A DNA stretch of 64,000 nt from Manduca sexta (GCF_014839805.1 NC_051117.1:248001-312000), one strand, 5' to 3'. Shown: positions 43,196 through 57,652, numbered from the stretch's first letter. Translations and numbers: made by a program. Notes: a model not told the origin generated them from the sequence alone.

Positions 43196-43969
43196 GGAAC
43201 ACGATCTTAATTTTCAGTCCGATTCTTAGAATAATCCAATCAAAATAACTCATTTTTAAACATGTCGTGAGATGTCTCACGTTGGTCAGTATTATGTTTG
43301 GACTTAACCATACCATCTGGTCTAACGTTATCCTGTATAAAAAAAATCATTATAAAAATATAACCATCTCCAACAAAGTCGTCGGTCAAGTCAAACAAAA
43401 ACCACAAGCCATACATAAAACGCATTCACAGAGACATCCCAGAAATTCCATGTAGCCAGCGCATATATATTTCACTGCGGAGAATCCATATCTGGAAAAT
43501 TGGCGTTGGAAGGGAAGCTGTCGCCCGTTAAAATTACAGAAAAGATTTTCCAACCCCTCCTCAGAACCATCCACTGCCGTCCGACTGAATTTATGCTGAA
43601 AGTCGTGCATAAATTTGCAAGTTCCTGTTAAATGTATCCATTACACGTTGACACTGGCTGTAAGGTGGGCGCAGACGGGCGGACTTTTAGTCGGTGGCGA
43701 TTTTTAATCGCTGGTTTTTGTGGATGGACTTTGTTCACGGTACCTATGTTCTGAGGTACCTAGATTGATTTATTTTTATTTGGAGGTATTATTAAAATAG
43801 TTAGTCTTTGTATGCGTTTTTCAAAAGCGATTGTGGTAGGAGACGTGTTTTAGACATAAAGAGAGCTTGTTATAATTAAAGTCTAAAAAAAATAAAAATT
43901 GAGGGCATGAACCATATTCATCCATAGTCTAAACGCTGCCATTAAAATCCTTCCAAAATTCTAAAGCAT

Positions 43970-44110
43970 TGAATTCGCGCCGTGTGTGGCCACCCTTAGC
44001 CCGTCCGCACTTCGTGCCCTGGCGACGTTCCAAGCCGCGAGTGCCCGCAGATGACGCGTCGGGCGGTCGTTATCGCGCGATGACCGCGGCAAACTTGATG
44101 CCACTTATCA
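43970..44110. promoter_or_regulatory. CpG-rich cluster
   Basis: CCCGTCCGCACTTCGTGCCC and GACGCGTCGGGCGGTCG. A GTAAGT donor-like site is at ~44113 on minus. A 61-codon frame is present but not convincing. Confidence 0.25.
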
Positions 44111-44274
44111 CTTACCATGCAATTAGACTGGCGATGTTAGTTACTGACTACTAGTGACTGGGAAAGGGCTTATGAAATACTTGAAAATGGGGTTGACCCA
44201 ACATATTTTAAGCATTTGACTTAACTTTTAATTAACCGGCTGGTTTACCGATATTAGTGTCTTTTGTGAGATCC

Positions 44275-44365
44275 TGTCCCGGACGAATCATGTTGCCCCA
44301 CTTGTCAATCGAACCTATAGCCTCCCGATCTACAATCCATACGTACCACTAGACTAAGAAGACAC
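44275..44365 (-). mobile_element. tRNA-like SINE head or tRNA pseudogene
   Basis: On minus, CTTAGTCTAGTGGTACG (A-box-like) and ATAGGTTCGATTGAC (B-box-like) are spaced as in a tRNA. No full cloverleaf was confirmed. Confidence 0.4.
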
Positions 44366-44484
44366 CAGTAATACGTTCATATATTATAACATGATCCAAA
44401 TCTATTTTTAAAATGACATACTAATGTGATATATCGGTATTCATACTTACCTGTCATAAATATTACTCAATAGCAACTCGGAAT

Positions 44485-44715
44485 CATGAAGTTGGCGGTG
44501 TGATACCCCCGTGCCTCGGAATCCACGTAAAGCCGTTGGTCCTGCCCCTGATCTCTCTCCAGTCATGTCGGATTGCCGTCATCAGACTATAAGAGTGAAG
44601 GAACAACGAGTGCACCTGTGTATTGCGCACACACTCATGCACTATAATATCTCCTGCGTACCTGGCTGAGCTCCGTTAAGATTGACCGCCACGGCCGAAC
44701 TTGGACTAGGACTCA
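44485..44715 (+). mobile_element. Interspersed repeat E
   Basis: GAAGTTGGCGGTGTGATACC, CACGTAAAGCCGTTGGTCC, GTCATGTCGGATTGCCGTC and GCGCACACACTCATGCAC are as at 4620-4850. The homologous point in the left block is cut by its end at 39692. Confidence 0.8.
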
Positions 44716-45025
44716 GTCACTCGTATTTGAAAAAGGGTTTGACCCAATCTCCCGCGCACCCTAAACTCAAACCCAATGACCGGCCGGTTCTATATCGCGA
44801 CATCTTTCAACATTCAGCTGCCGTTTAATTTTCCAGCGCGCTGGTCAATCTTTGGATACGGTGTTATGGTTATGGGTTAAGGAGTTCGCTCGGAAGTTAT
44901 TGTTTTATGTAATTAGACCACTTTAAAATATGGGGTGTGACGTCATAAGTATGATAGGCGATGTTTCAAACTATATGTGGTGCTAGGAACTGAAGCGATT
45001 TTGATTGCAATAAAAACAACTAAGC

Positions 45026-45345
45026 GGCGATAGCATAGTAGGGAGGAGAACGGACTGCCTAGACGAATGTCTGTAGGATCAAATACCAAGGGAACACACC
45101 TCTGACTTTTCTGAAATTATGTGTGTATTTGTGAATTATCGCTTGCTTTAACGGTGAAAGAAAACATCTTGAGGAAATCTGCATACCTGAAAAGTTCTCT
45201 ATAGGAATGTTGAACACGTGTGAAGTCTACCAATCCGCACTAGGCCAGCGTGGTTGACTAAGACCTAATCCCTCTCAGTAGTACAGGAGGTCCGTGCCTG
45301 GCAGTGGGATAGTATATAAGAACTGATATCATTATTATTATATTA
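45026..45345 (+). mobile_element. tRNA-derived SINE (copy of 39050-39365)
   Basis: The head GCGGCGATAGCATAGTAGG, then CACACCTCTGAC, CATACCTGAAAAG and the tail GGGATAGTATATAAG. Confidence 0.88.
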
Positions 45346-46235
45346 TATACATATCTACCACCTATTGAACAGAAATATTTTCACAAAGATATCACCATCC
45401 TACCGATACGAGTGTCAATGACCAACTGCATCAATTCGATACGCTGGATATTTTTATAACAAAAAGTGGAGACCACGTCACAAATGCCTACACAAAAATA
45501 TTTTTATCATAACAGTAGATTTTTGTATGTGAAGATAAGAGCTGAAAAATGTTCTAATAATAGACAAAATATGTAGTTCTTGCACTTAAACCTTTTAGTG
45601 TATTTCAAAGCTTTGTTATATTTATAAATAAATTAATACCAATAAAAAAGACTGAACAATGTTTCTATAATCGTAATTAGTATTAGCAGTTTCTTTCGGC
45701 TTCAGTTTGGTTTTGTCAAACATTAAAAATAAAAGCCTAGGTTCCAGGAGGTCAAACATACTTCGAAAAGAAAAAACAAATCGGTCTTATGCTTAAAAAT
45801 GTAACAGACAGAGTGACTGTCATATTTATCAATTAACATACCGTTATTTTTTAAAAGAAAACTTACAGGACTTAGTCAAGACACTAACATTTCAAAATAT
45901 AATCTTAAGCATTGATCCCCAAAGTTGTCCAGGTGGACCCCCAGGGGCCTGCGCCGGCGTGACCAAAATCGAAATTGGGGTTCACGATTCGTAACCGGGG
46001 TTCCACGAAGATGTATTTGGTTTTGATAGTAAAGAACTGAAATGCAAACGAAATTTTATTCATTAATGTGGGCAGATGAAATTTAGAGAGGCTCAGTGAC
46101 TGTTACATGTTATAAGTTGCATATTCTGGAGAATATGGTAGAAATGTAGCTGCAGTGGCTTCTCTGGAATCAGAAAAAAAATCGAAGTGGTCTATGAGAA
46201 AAAATCATTTGGAAAACTCTGATTTAAAGTCTAAC

Positions 46236-46449
46236 CCCCTTATTCATAGACGTTTTTCATCTAAGGACGGAGTAAAGCTGTGATAACAAGTCTGTTTCTC
46301 ATTGCAATATTGTTGTAACTCAATATTGGCCAATCACAACGGCCCTATGTCTACGCACTACAAAGGCTGCCATGCCGTCAGCACTGAGAAACAGACTTGT
46401 TATCACAGCTTTACTCCGTCCTTAGATGACAAACGTCTATGAATAAGGG
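46236..46449. mobile_element. MITE (copy of 37945-38156)
   Basis: It has the same inverted termini (CTTATTCATAGACG). In this copy both ends are intact, with GTGATAACAAGTCTG on both arms. Confidence 0.8.
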
Positions 46450-46509
46450 TGTATGTATGAAACCAATAATAATAAACTTTAATAAATAACATTTTAGACC
46501 ACAACTCAC

Positions 46510-46599
46510 CTTAAACCTGCTCGCGACGCATTGAGCGTCACTTCCTGATCCAACCAACGCGTCTCCGACACCTAATCGGTAAATCTTAACGACGGACAT
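46510..46599 (-). CDS. Candidate first coding exon (intact copy)
   Basis: The ATG at 46599 opens 30 codons (MSVVKIYRLGVGDALVGSGS...SRFK) to a good donor AAG|GTGAGT, phase 0. The left copy is frameshifted. No acceptor precedes it, so if real it would be a first exon. The family is unknown. Confidence 0.3.
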
Positions 46600-47840
46600 A
46601 ATTTAACGTACGCGTTACAATATATTAAGAAACCTGTGTATAAATAACAGTGCGTGTGGAATGTATTTATTGTGGTGCGGGATCATGTATCAAGTAAGCA
46701 CGCGATGCTTCGAGTTTCAACGTTCAGATCTCGCAGAAAAAAGATTTTGGTGAGAATAGGTGCACGCTTGAATGTGAGGGTTAAATTAATAAGGGCGTAG
46801 AATGATGTTTTTTTTATGGTAGAATGACTATAATAAGTATATCTCAAGGATCTATCTAGACGTATGGCGTATATTTACCCACATAGGTAGTTGAACAAAT
46901 TTAAAATTTCAAATCATCTGTACACTTTTGTGTTCTTAATTTTTTTCTACGCAAATATTAAATAGAAAAGAGTTATTTCACTTCACACATGGAAAAAAGT
47001 TTCAATTAAACTTGGGTATTGACAATTTGAAGTTCTAAATTTGTTACTTTCGTGGCTGACTGTACATATGTGATATAGAGACTCCTTAGAACAAGCCACT
47101 ATGGTCGGTTTTTGTACCGCAAACCATGTACACAATGCAATTTCTACCAAACACAAATTCAATTGATAATATACTTGTCTAATACCAGTAGCGAAGGGTC
47201 GTAATTGACATAAAATCTAATTACGCATATTAGTAATACCTATGCTGTTGAGTCTGTTTTCCTTTCGAAAATATTTCATCCTTCGCCATTCTCGAATGCC
47301 TTAGAAATTTCGCCAAAAAACAAAGCGCAAATATTTCATGTACACTTTTTTTTAATTAATTTTCCAATAAATCTACTCCATGTTTTCTGGTCATGTCTGC
47401 TATTCAGAAGTTTTATAAAGTCTTTTTCGATCCGTCCGCACTATCAATCGATTTTACTACTTTTGTTTCATTCGTTTATCAGTTTCCTTAATTATATCCA
47501 GTTTACTATCCGTGTATTTCCGAACGAAGACAGACAGTAAACAGTAAAGTTAAGTTTTCAAATCGACAAGGTTTACGAGACTATCGGAACACGATAAAAC
47601 AAAGCTCGTATTTTTATTCACAAACTAGAACTGTATTCGATAATCGATGAGTGTAAACGATTTTCTTTAGTGTTGTTTTTGAATTTGGAACGCATAAAAG
47701 AAAAAGAAAAAAAACTGCAATGATTTAATAGGTTGTATTATAAAATGTTTTTTTTAACAATTATATTTTTTGATTGTGGTGGTTTAGCTGCTGTTTTTTT
47801 TTTTATATTTTTTTTCTAATGTTTTTTTTTTTCTTTGCAG

Positions 47841-47880
47841 GTAAGATTTATCAATGCGCACGGAACTGTACTCATCTAAG
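47841..47880 (+). other. Possible recursive splice site or microexon (right copy)
   Basis: A T-rich tract of several tens of bases, TTTCTTTGCAG|GTAAGATTT, and a second CTAAG|GTAAAA 40 nt later. The T-run lengths differ from the left copy but the AG|GTAAG core does not. Confidence 0.45.
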
Positions 47881-49034
47881 GTAAAACTCAGAAATAATTC
47901 AGTACTCAACCATCGAAGAGTTTTAAACTGAACCGGTTTAATTAATTCAAAAGCATCACCGTTTTCTTATGATACTGCGTTGCCTACGATCGCTACCAAC
48001 ACGACTGTCCATGAAAAGCAATATCATGAGAACCTCATAGCATGTAAGCAATAATTATTATGCTACTATGGCTACATGTTCTTTAAACTAGAACAGAACA
48101 TTAAATTTGGTTTGGAGGTGGATATGTATCAACCTGGATAGATAGTGTCTGGACCCTACATCACTTAACATCAGGTGTAATCAGTTCTCTTGGTCGAGCA
48201 CGTATAAGAAAATCCAGTGAAGATTAGAAACTTGCACAATCCTTGGAACCTGTTCTTCATTTCATTAAATCGGAACCCAAAAGACCGGCTACAAGACACT
48301 GTGATCACTTATGCACAGATCGGTGCGTCAACAAAAAAATAAAAATGTTTAGTTGTAAAATGTAGGTAGATATTGTTAGACTTTTCAGACGACCATCACC
48401 TCAGACCTCCCCAATGACCACGAAGGCTACAAAGTCCTCAAAAGTGGGCAGAAAATTATAAAGTATAAAAAGCCGCGATAAAATTCGAAAAATAGTTCCA
48501 TTTCAATATATACAAAGCATTAATCCTGGCACTAGAAACTTTCACATCAGAAGTAACACTCTACGTACAAACACATTAGATTATATTTTCGTTCGCCCAA
48601 ACAGCCATTTAACAAAATGAACCCAACTATGGATTCTTATTGAAAAATAAAACACATATTTACCCCATATATTTCTCTATACGACATCCGCAAATGTTAT
48701 GCACACTCATCTCCAACCGTTTAAGCAAAACATACCATATACCGTTGGATTAAAGTTGTATTTTGAATGATATATACCGCAATAAAGCCACCCCATTCAC
48801 GTCAAATTACGTATTCAAGGCTAGACGCCCATAAAAACAATGATGCCCCATAAACATAACATTAATATTTTTATTATGACACCGTGATAATAATTTATCA
48901 AGTAATTTTTGCTGATTCTGATCATCCCGATGTTTGCGAGACGGATTTTTATATCCCGGTCCTATTTCTTTAACCGGTAATGTGATCTCGTCAAATTGTT
49001 TTTAAGATTAAACATAATTCACTTTTGCCAATGG

Positions 49035-49211
49035 CTAGCTTTTACCATCAGCTTTGGCCGCGTGAAAAAGTATTTCTGGAGTAAATATTTTCTCTGGATA
49101 GAGCCTCAGGAATTATGTAGCTTCTTATTAGTGAAAGGATTTTTTAAATCGGTTCAGTAGTTCCAGAAATTTACCTCTACGAACTTTTTCTCTTTATAAT
49201 ATTAGTATAGA
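49035..49211 (-). mobile_element. Short Helitron (copy of 35058-35234)
   Basis: Minus-strand TCTATACTAATATTATAAAG is at 49211 and CTAG at 49035. The coordinates mirror those of the left copy. Confidence 0.8.
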
Positions 49212-51523
49212 TTAAAAGCCCAGGCAATGGACAAATTATGTTTGAAGGAAAATTCTAGCAACAACGGCTCTTAGTCTCAAAAAAAACGACTTAACTATAA
49301 AATGACAATTGACGGATATTTTTACAAACTCAAGCCTTAATTCCAAAAAAATGTGTCTCTGTTGGACATTGGCTTCCTATAAGATATTTGGAAAATTCTC
49401 ACTACACTGGACTAATCCAAATCAATAAACTTCACACATTCAAAAGTCGCACAAAGTTTTTAAATCAAACACCCGTGACGTGTATCCTTTATCCCCGAAG
49501 GGGTAGGCAGCAATGGCGAAAAGTGAAATTGTATAAAAAAAATAATTGTAACCCGAGGCAAATAAAAATGCCTCAGTTAACATATCAGCTTAACAGAAAA
49601 CGAAAACTAAGACAAACGAAAATAAACCTAAAAGGGAAGCCGGTAAGAATCGGATTGTATGAACGCTATGCCACTAGTAGGAGAAGGTGCAACCAAGAAA
49701 TCAAGAAGACCAAGAAAGAACAGGGTCCCTGCATTTCGCTGTCGTGCTCGGGACAGGCCTTTTAAAACTAAACAATATTATAAAGTTAATCCATACAAAG
49801 ATAAATTGATTAAAAGTCATACATTCTATTCCAATTATATGTAGGTCGCAGCCAAGTTTTATAATGTTTGTTGTGCCAGCGGTCAGTATTGGCACTTCAA
49901 ATTTTCTCGCATTGTTTCCACCTACACTTTATTAACCGTTCTGCTGAGTGATGGAAAATAATGCGCGGTTTTCATTGCTGGCTTGCAATTGCAGATTATT
50001 TAATACGTGAACGTCTCTAGCTGCAATGTATTTTTGCGTTTCAATGGATTTATTTTTCATTAGTGTCATTTACATTATTTCAATATAATATGTGATCACA
50101 CAATTTTATGTTCTCTCATCATTAATTGTTGAAATATCAATAATGTTACAATTTGGAAATATACAAGGCATTATAAGACAACCAATGTCTCTGACGAGCC
50201 CAATACTATACTACAGAGCTTAACACCAAACTTCCGATAATCTTATTGTTAATATCACGCTTACCACACCATGTTCATATAATATCTTCTTCTTCTTCAG
50301 CCTATACGTTCACCCAATGCTGAGTGTAGGCCTCTTGTAATGCACTCCAGAATGTTCTGTCCAGGGCAGTCCTCATCCAGCTTCGTCCCGCCACATGGAC
50401 CAGGTCGTCTTCCACCGCATTGAAGGCCTGTCCCGGTTTCTATGACCAGTTCTTGGTCTCCATTGAAGACTGCCCTACACCGCCTACCATCATCTCTGCG
50501 GCATATGGCCATGTTCATATAATTATAGGCATAAATCCACAAAAACAGCAATGTACATCGTGTAAAGCGATAAATCATTCCTCCAAAAGTCTCGGTGCGG
50601 GCCGTCGGTGCAAAGGCATCCTTCCCCATTGATTGTGTTTGCCCGGCGCCGTCAATGGAACTTAATTTTCTTCGTACTGCGCTTTCCACTATTTTGTTTT
50701 GTATTATTGTCGCACTGTTGATTTTAGCCGCGTTTTGTGTTTTGAATTTTTGCGGTGTCGCAAATTGTGCGGCGTGTGCGCGTTGATTAAAATGTTTCTT
50801 CTTTTTGGGACGTGCTGTGTACCAAATGCGGTTCAATATTTCGAATGGTATTTTTATCTGAGGACGGACATTGGTCCTATTTAGCGGTTATTTAATGTAT
50901 GCAGACAGGAGAATATAAATATAAAGGAACCACATATCACGCTTTTATATCTGAAGGTGTAGGCAGAGATGCACACTGCACACTGCACATGCATCGCTTC
51001 ACCTGATGGTAAGTGGAGTGGAGTCTAATAGAATCTCGGCTGACGAGAGATGATTAGCCCTCGACAGTAGATACAATTATGCCGGCCTGTTGGAAGCGGA
51101 TGTACACAGGCTGGTCCCGGATTGCGACACACTTACGTGGGTTACTATGGCGGGTTTTAACACGTTGTGTACGGTGGTTGCTATCCGGGCGGATATAAAA
51201 TATATCCTACCACAAACTATAATATAAAGATTGATGGCATTTTAAAAGCCTCAGGAGATCGCAATAGACTTGATCTATTAAAATGCAATACGATCACAAA
51301 CACACCTGGATTTACCTTTTACAAAAGAACAATTCTTCGCATCATCAATATTTTTTATCAAATTTCTTGCTACATTATTTATATGCTAATTGTTATTAAA
51401 AGAGTACGATAAAGCAATCGTAGTGAAGCCTAAAAGTACAACTGAAATACTAAGCGTTTTGATACGCCCATAAACTTCAACGGCTAGACTAACAAAAGGC
51501 CTAAACGATTCCCATTCAGGTCA

Positions 51524-51844
51524 ATGTCTGTTTTCAAAGGCCGCAAAATTTGGCTCACAATAAAGGAACATTCGACCTACAATCCAAGTAATATATCGAT
51601 TCCTAAGTGCCCCAATATAGGGTGCCAAGGTCTGCTCAATAATCCTTCCTTACAAATCAACGACATCTATTGTCGTAAATCTGGAACTAACATCCCCGTC
51701 ACATTAGCAACCAATAAGCCTATAGCGAAATTGCCCGGAATTCCCTATATTAGTGTCCTAAACTATCGTTTCCCCATATACGGTGCTGTCGGCTTTGTTT
51801 TTCCCGTCTACGTGCCGCGTCAATGTACTCATGTGTCCAAATGA
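51524..51844 (+). CDS. Uncharacterised 106-codon open frame (right copy)
   Basis: Same frame as 32427-32747 with one Ser-to-Phe difference near the C-terminus. No recognised domain. Confidence 0.25.
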   Translation: MSVFKGRKIWLTIKEHSTYNPSNISIPKCPNIGCQGLLNNPSLQINDIYCRKSGTNIPVTLATNKPIAKLPGIPYISVLNYRFPIYGAVGFVFPVYVPRQCTHVSK

Positions 51845-51987
51845 GTTATACATTGCCGGCTCTGTAGTAAATTTTCGACTTGACCGCACAATGTAGAGGC
51901 AATGTAAGTCAGACAAAACGGAGATACCGTTCAATGTGTTACCATTGGCAGGATTTCGAGATAGGATTGATTCATGATCACAATTAC

Positions 51988-52099
51988 CTTTGAATGTTGT
52001 TGGAAACTTCTAGTCGGAGTCGACCCTGCCGCGGCCAATTCGGTTGAGCCGTGCGCGTAGCTGTTTTCAATGGGACTGGGGATCACCTCATACTGGATT
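51988..52099 (-). CDS. Candidate internal coding exon (right copy)
   Basis: Same acceptor, donor and 37-codon translation as 32172-32283. Confidence 0.5.
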
Positions 52100-52632
52100 C
52101 TGAGATCAGACACATGAAAGACCGATTTAAGTTGATCGTTTATGTAGTGGTAATTGAATGGTTGTAGAGATCAATTTATGCTGGATGTAGCGACTAGACG
52201 CGCTCCCAAGATTTGCCCGTATCGAAGGATTTCTTTGGATTTTCGTCGTTGCTTCAATATCAATTGTTTCTTGTTGCAGCAATAAATAAATCAAGTGCTT
52301 AGTTTTGAGATAGACACATCGATCTATTGTTACGTTTATTTTGGTATTCTTCATTTTGTCCTTTTTGAATTTGTGTCGGTCGAGTTGGTGCCCAACCGAG
52401 CGTGAGCTACGGCCAGCTCGTCGATCCTCATTTTATTCACAGCTTTCCTAGCGATCGTCGAGGGTCTTATTAAAATGGTTCATTGGCTTCGGTAATATTT
52501 TCCGCGCAGTTATACTGTATTGTAATAGGATCTGTGCATTATCGCTAAAATTTCAGCATGCTTGGAATGTGTTGAATTTGGATTTTTAGGCTCGATACCT
52601 AGTAGTAAACTAATGTAACGTAACTTTTAATA

Positions 52633-52930
52633 GCAGCGATAGCGTAGTTGGGTGTGAAACGGACTGCCGAGATGAATGTCCGCAGGTTGAAATCCCGAAG
52701 GCACACACCTCTTGACTTTTATTATAATTAATAAAATTATGTGTGTATTCTTTGTGAATTATCGCTTGCTTTCGGTGAAGAAAACTTGCGTATCCGAGAA
52801 GTTCTCAACAGGAATTTTAAGAGTGGGAGAAGTCTACCAACCCGCACTAGACCTAAGGCCTAATCCCTCTTATTAGTACAAGAGGCTCGTGCCCAGCAGT
52901 GGGATAGCATATCTTACAGGGCTGAAATTA
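52633..52930 (+). mobile_element. tRNA-derived SINE (copy of 31351-31640)
   Basis: It matches the left SINE, with about 13 extra bases of AT-rich sequence (TTATAATTAATAAAATTATG) in the body. Confidence 0.85.
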
Positions 52931-53546
52931 TTGACGTAATTTTTCAGGGGTGTTAGCGATAAAATATTAATAATAATAATAAACATTTATTATCAAAAGG
53001 TAAGTAATATTGACATCACTATTCTGCGAGTCTTGAAATAAGCTTAGCTTGTATCTCAAGGAAAACTAGATTGACAGTTGTCGATACATTTTAACCTACC
53101 CCCGTGAGGACAGGCATGAGTTTATCTCTTTTGGCATCGTGTTACGACGGAGTGCGTCGTCCACATTTATTTTATTAATGTGCATCAAGAACATTCATCG
53201 CAAAGGCCTCGGAGAGATATCTCAAATTTCAAAAAATACAATAATATGTACATTTCATGCCGATTGTACAGTGAGCAATAAAGGTGGACAAATTGTAAAT
53301 TTTAAATAAACTAGACACATTATATAAATTTAACTACTCAATGAATTTAAATCAAAAATAAACTTTTGGTAAATTAAGTGTATTTATTAAGTGTATTTAA
53401 AGAGATATTCAGCTAATTCAGCTTTAATTTGATGTATAGCTAATAAATATACATTATGAACGAGTAAATGTATCATAGTCATACCTGCTTACACCTGGCT
53501 GCGAAGAGGTGCGGCCAAGTGCGCAACGGCAACCGTGGTTTTTCAG

Positions 53547-53714
53547 AGTCTTTATGTGTATTGTCATGAAGTGGACGATATTTTATTTGAAAAACAAATG
53601 AATGAAATGTTTTCCGAAAAATCAATTAACAATAATTTAATTAAAAATATTTGCGGCCAAGTTTTAATAGGCAACCTAGTAGATATATATTCTTCTAAGC
53701 ATAAATATGTGTAA
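53547..53714 (+). CDS. Candidate terminal coding exon (right copy)
   Basis: The acceptor GGTTTTTCAG|A, then 55 codons and TAA. HEVDDILFEK here against HEVDAILFEK in the left copy. The exon frame is intact in both. Confidence 0.4.
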   Translation, partial: SLYVYCHEVDDILFEKQMNEMFSEKSINNNLIKNICGQVLIGNLVDIYSSKHKYV

Positions 53715-55224
53715 GAATGTAGTTTTTAACATGTACTCGATGAGCGCACTAATTCTGCAGCGGGATCTTAGACTATAAGTATGTGGTTTCATTTAGTAAC
53801 GCGATGTCAAAATGACACTGTATGTCATTAAGTTTTCAGTCTGCAACAATTAAACCTCTCACTAAAAATTAAAACTTCGCCTAATGAACAATTGCTCGGT
53901 AAAAAAAAATCACCTAAACTACTCACACTGCATCGACTAACGCAATAAACAGTGGGTTCTTTTCCCCGTCCAGTCCGGAGTTCAAATACGCCGTTCGTTA
54001 GGCCAAGTCGTATTCGGAATTCAATTTGTCGAACGTGGCCGTCCGACAGGAATTGTCTTGTGTTTGTTTTTTTTTTATTATTGTCTATGGAATTTTCTGG
54101 ATTTTTGGTGATTGACTGTGTGGTAAGTGAGTTGGGTTGGTCTTTGGCAAGACTTTGGATAGTTAATCTGTCTTTTGGTTGGATTTTTGGTGATGAGTAA
54201 ATGAGGTGGATTTTGTTGATTGTAGTGTGGTCCTTTTTTGACTTTAGTCCGGCCCGTGACCACGAAGGTTGCAAAGTCTGCAAAGGGAGACATTTTTAAT
54301 ATAAAAAACCGCGACAATTTTTTTAAAATACTTTTATTTTAATGTAATGTGAATCTATTTTGTATGGTTGAAGTCTCAAAACGACTATCGCTTCATATTA
54401 CGGGATAGCTTTGATGAAAAAGGTTAGAATATGTTACCTTTAGGTTGATATTGTCGAAGTCCTAATAGAAATGTCGCTTGTACAATTGGATTGGGAAGTC
54501 GTGATGATAATACACACACATCCTTAGTCGCGTGTCCGCCATTTTGGCAAACGTGTCATTCAAATTGCGAACGTATGCGTCCGCGCATAAAAACGCATTA
54601 GGCGTAACCTAATCTGGTTTCGCTGGTTGCCGGCAATAAACGCGATTAAGGTATTGATTCTTCTTCCTACAAGGGTTGTAACATGTTCAAAGCCACAATA
54701 TTCATCAAGTCGTTTTTATATGGGGTTAACAGAGTGGTATCACGCTCAAAGCTCCCCAGTATCGATTCTCTTAAAAAAAATATATATCCCCATCAGTAGG
54801 ACTTTTAAAGACTACCGAAATTAGTAGCTGTCCATCATCAAGACGTATCAGAATCAATTCTGTAAATTCTGAACTTTATTCTACATGTCTCAAGGTTTAA
54901 ACTGTAATGTACAAGCACTAACTCAACACTTGTGAGTTACATCACGCACTGTCTGATGTCTAGAACATCGGCGACATCAGTTAGCGTTAACTTTTTTAAT
55001 ATACGAACAATAACATAAAGCTACGTATACACTGGATGATACAAAATATAGAATTATAAGCTTCGTTGAAAGTTATAGTGTAGAAAGGGCTTTACAACCC
55101 TCATTAACTTTCTATAAGATAGAAGGGTGCATGCAAACATGCCGGCATATTTATTTCGACTGATGAGTGGTAATCAACATTGATGGTAAATGGTAGGACT
55201 CTCCAATAGAATTTCGATGACGAG

Positions 55225-55506
55225 ACGAACTTGCCGTTCGTCTGATGGTAAGCGATACGACTGCCCATAAACAATAGAAACTCCATCCAACACCTTGAAT
55301 AATAAAGTATTGTTTTGTATTCCACTGCGCTCGCCTTTCTAGGGCATGAGATGTTAAGTCTTATTATCCAGTAGTTACACTGACTACTATGTCATTCAAA
55401 CCGGAACATAACAGTGACTACTCGCTGCTGCTTGGCTACAGCAATAGATATTGCGGTGGTACCTACCCAGGCGGATTCTCACATACGAGAGATCTACAAC
55501 CAGTAA
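55225..55506 (+). mobile_element. Interspersed repeat D, right copy only
   Basis: GACGAACTTGCCGTTCGTC, GTAAGCGATACGACTGCCC, AATAAAGTATTGTTTTGTAT, GCATGAGATGTTAAGTC and GATATTGCGGTGGTACCTAC. The left block has no counterpart. Confidence 0.8.
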
Positions 55507-57652
55507 AAAATCGGTACAAACGTTACTATGTGCTGTTAGGGAAACCAATGGAGTTTTCAGATAACATGTGACTTTATGTTGTTCGACGGGTATACTTGCA
55601 GACAATATTGGTAAAGCGTTTACGTTATACTTGACAAGTTTATATAGATAGTTATGTTGATCACGACCTATTTGCTGCACGACATGTTGCGCGTCAATTC
55701 TCTAGTGAATACGTGGCTTAACGTCTAGTACTATAAAGCAAATTGTATTAAGTTGTTGCCTCGTAAATCTGTTCTCTAAACTTAAAATAGCGTTTTATGT
55801 AAGTAATATTATTGTTTGCGAGAAAGTTTCTTCGTAAAATAGTTTATATATACTTTAATATGAGTATAGCAGGGTTGGAATTAGGTAAAATAAAATAGTA
55901 ACATACATAAAAATTAAAGGTAATTCAGAGTAACATCACTTAATTTAATTTAGTAAGAACAAGGTAAAATGTACATAAACGGTTGAACCTAAGGTATATT
56001 CCGTAAGAATATACACCCAAGGTATAAAATTCCGAAGCATATAGTACTAACTCCAGACTGTTACTGCATATTAGGTCTTACGTATAAGGAATTAGAGGTG
56101 CTCTCGTTAATTCACACGAATATTTAGAAGTCACAACAATAGTGCCGAATGAATGTAATCTGCAGTCAAATTGTTGTAGTTTGTTTTTTTCAGAAACTAC
56201 TATTGTGCATGCACACACTACGCCACGAAATTACCATATAAAACTATCTAAAGCTATTAAAATACTTACAATCGAACAAACCAAAGATTGTGATAAAAAT
56301 AAACGCTCGACCGAGATAGGGTTGTTAATATTACCGTCGTATCGAAATGTCACATGTTTATCGTACACAGTAATCGTATACTTTATTACATTTCTCGGAT
56401 TAAACACTGAGACAACGATCTGCACAATCCATTACGGCTTAATGTAAATATTCAAGCAATAATCAAAGATTAAAAATGACATCTCTATAATACGCAAAGA
56501 GACCGGCTTTAAAAAAAATATTAAAAATTAATTTAGACTGACAATTGACGCGGAGCGAAATATGCACAAAAAATATCGTCGACTGTCGAGCATCGCATAA
56601 AATGCTTTTAAAACATGCCATAAATTAAATATGGCCTGACAGGTTAAATCAAGATATTGCATTGGAGAGAGCTGTAATTGCGGAGTATTCACTGGCCAGT
56701 GTCAACGGTTCAAGATGTTTATCGATAAAATTAATTTGTGCCGACGGGCGCGCGATTTTCAAACGATAAAATCGTTTAACATCCCTAAACGTGTGCGCGA
56801 TTGCGCGGGAATGTTTTAGATCATTAAATTGTTTACTGTTTGTTCATAGATTTTACAGATTCAGCGCTGTCAAAGTATAAATTGTGGACATATTTTTTGT
56901 CGCGTCGGCTGGCCTTAGATAAATATAACAGCTTTACAAGTACAAATCTAAGATATCGATTAAAAAATACATGTTCGACTTAGAAATAAATCTTGACCTC
57001 ATTCACGTTTCTAATGTAAGTAGACGTATAAAAGATTAAATCAATAAGATAATAAATACTAAGCCGTCCACAGTGCCCCCGTTTCTGAACGAAAGATGCA
57101 CGCCCAAGCATTATCATACGATGTTTACTCAATGGTTTCTGTGAATTTTGTTCGTACACCGAACTGGCTGCGTCGGTACTTCAACAACTGATTTCGTTAT
57201 CGAAAGTGTTGAGTTTGACGTTTTGCGAGATTTATCTTTCGAAATTCGAATCATTTTGGACTAATCACGTTTTACGTTTGAATCATTTGAGCGAAAATTT
57301 AAAAGTGCAGCTTGATGACGTCATTAGTGTAGAAAAATTGGGACTAATGATAAAACTAAATTAAGTCTTGAGTATTATTAATGTGTGATATTAATATTAT
57401 GAAGAGTTAATTTATCGCATTAATGCTCTCAAAAAGCATAGGTAAATAGAAGAACTGGTAATGTTCAATTAAAATCTTACTAAAATCATAAATGCTGGAA
57501 ATTAAAATATTCAGATATTTGTAAGAAGTAACCGCTGAACAGATTTGGATGCATTTATGCACACATAAGACCAAATTATGGATCATACAGGCTTTATATC
57601 CCAGCTAAGTACATAATAGAAGATTCCAGAAATATGTCTGAATGGCATGGAA

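Noticed and set aside
53828..54283. 151-codon minus-strand frame (shorter in the left copy at 29983-30279)
   Set aside because: It is low-complexity and overlaps a family F fragment. The left copy has indels that break it, so there is no constraint.
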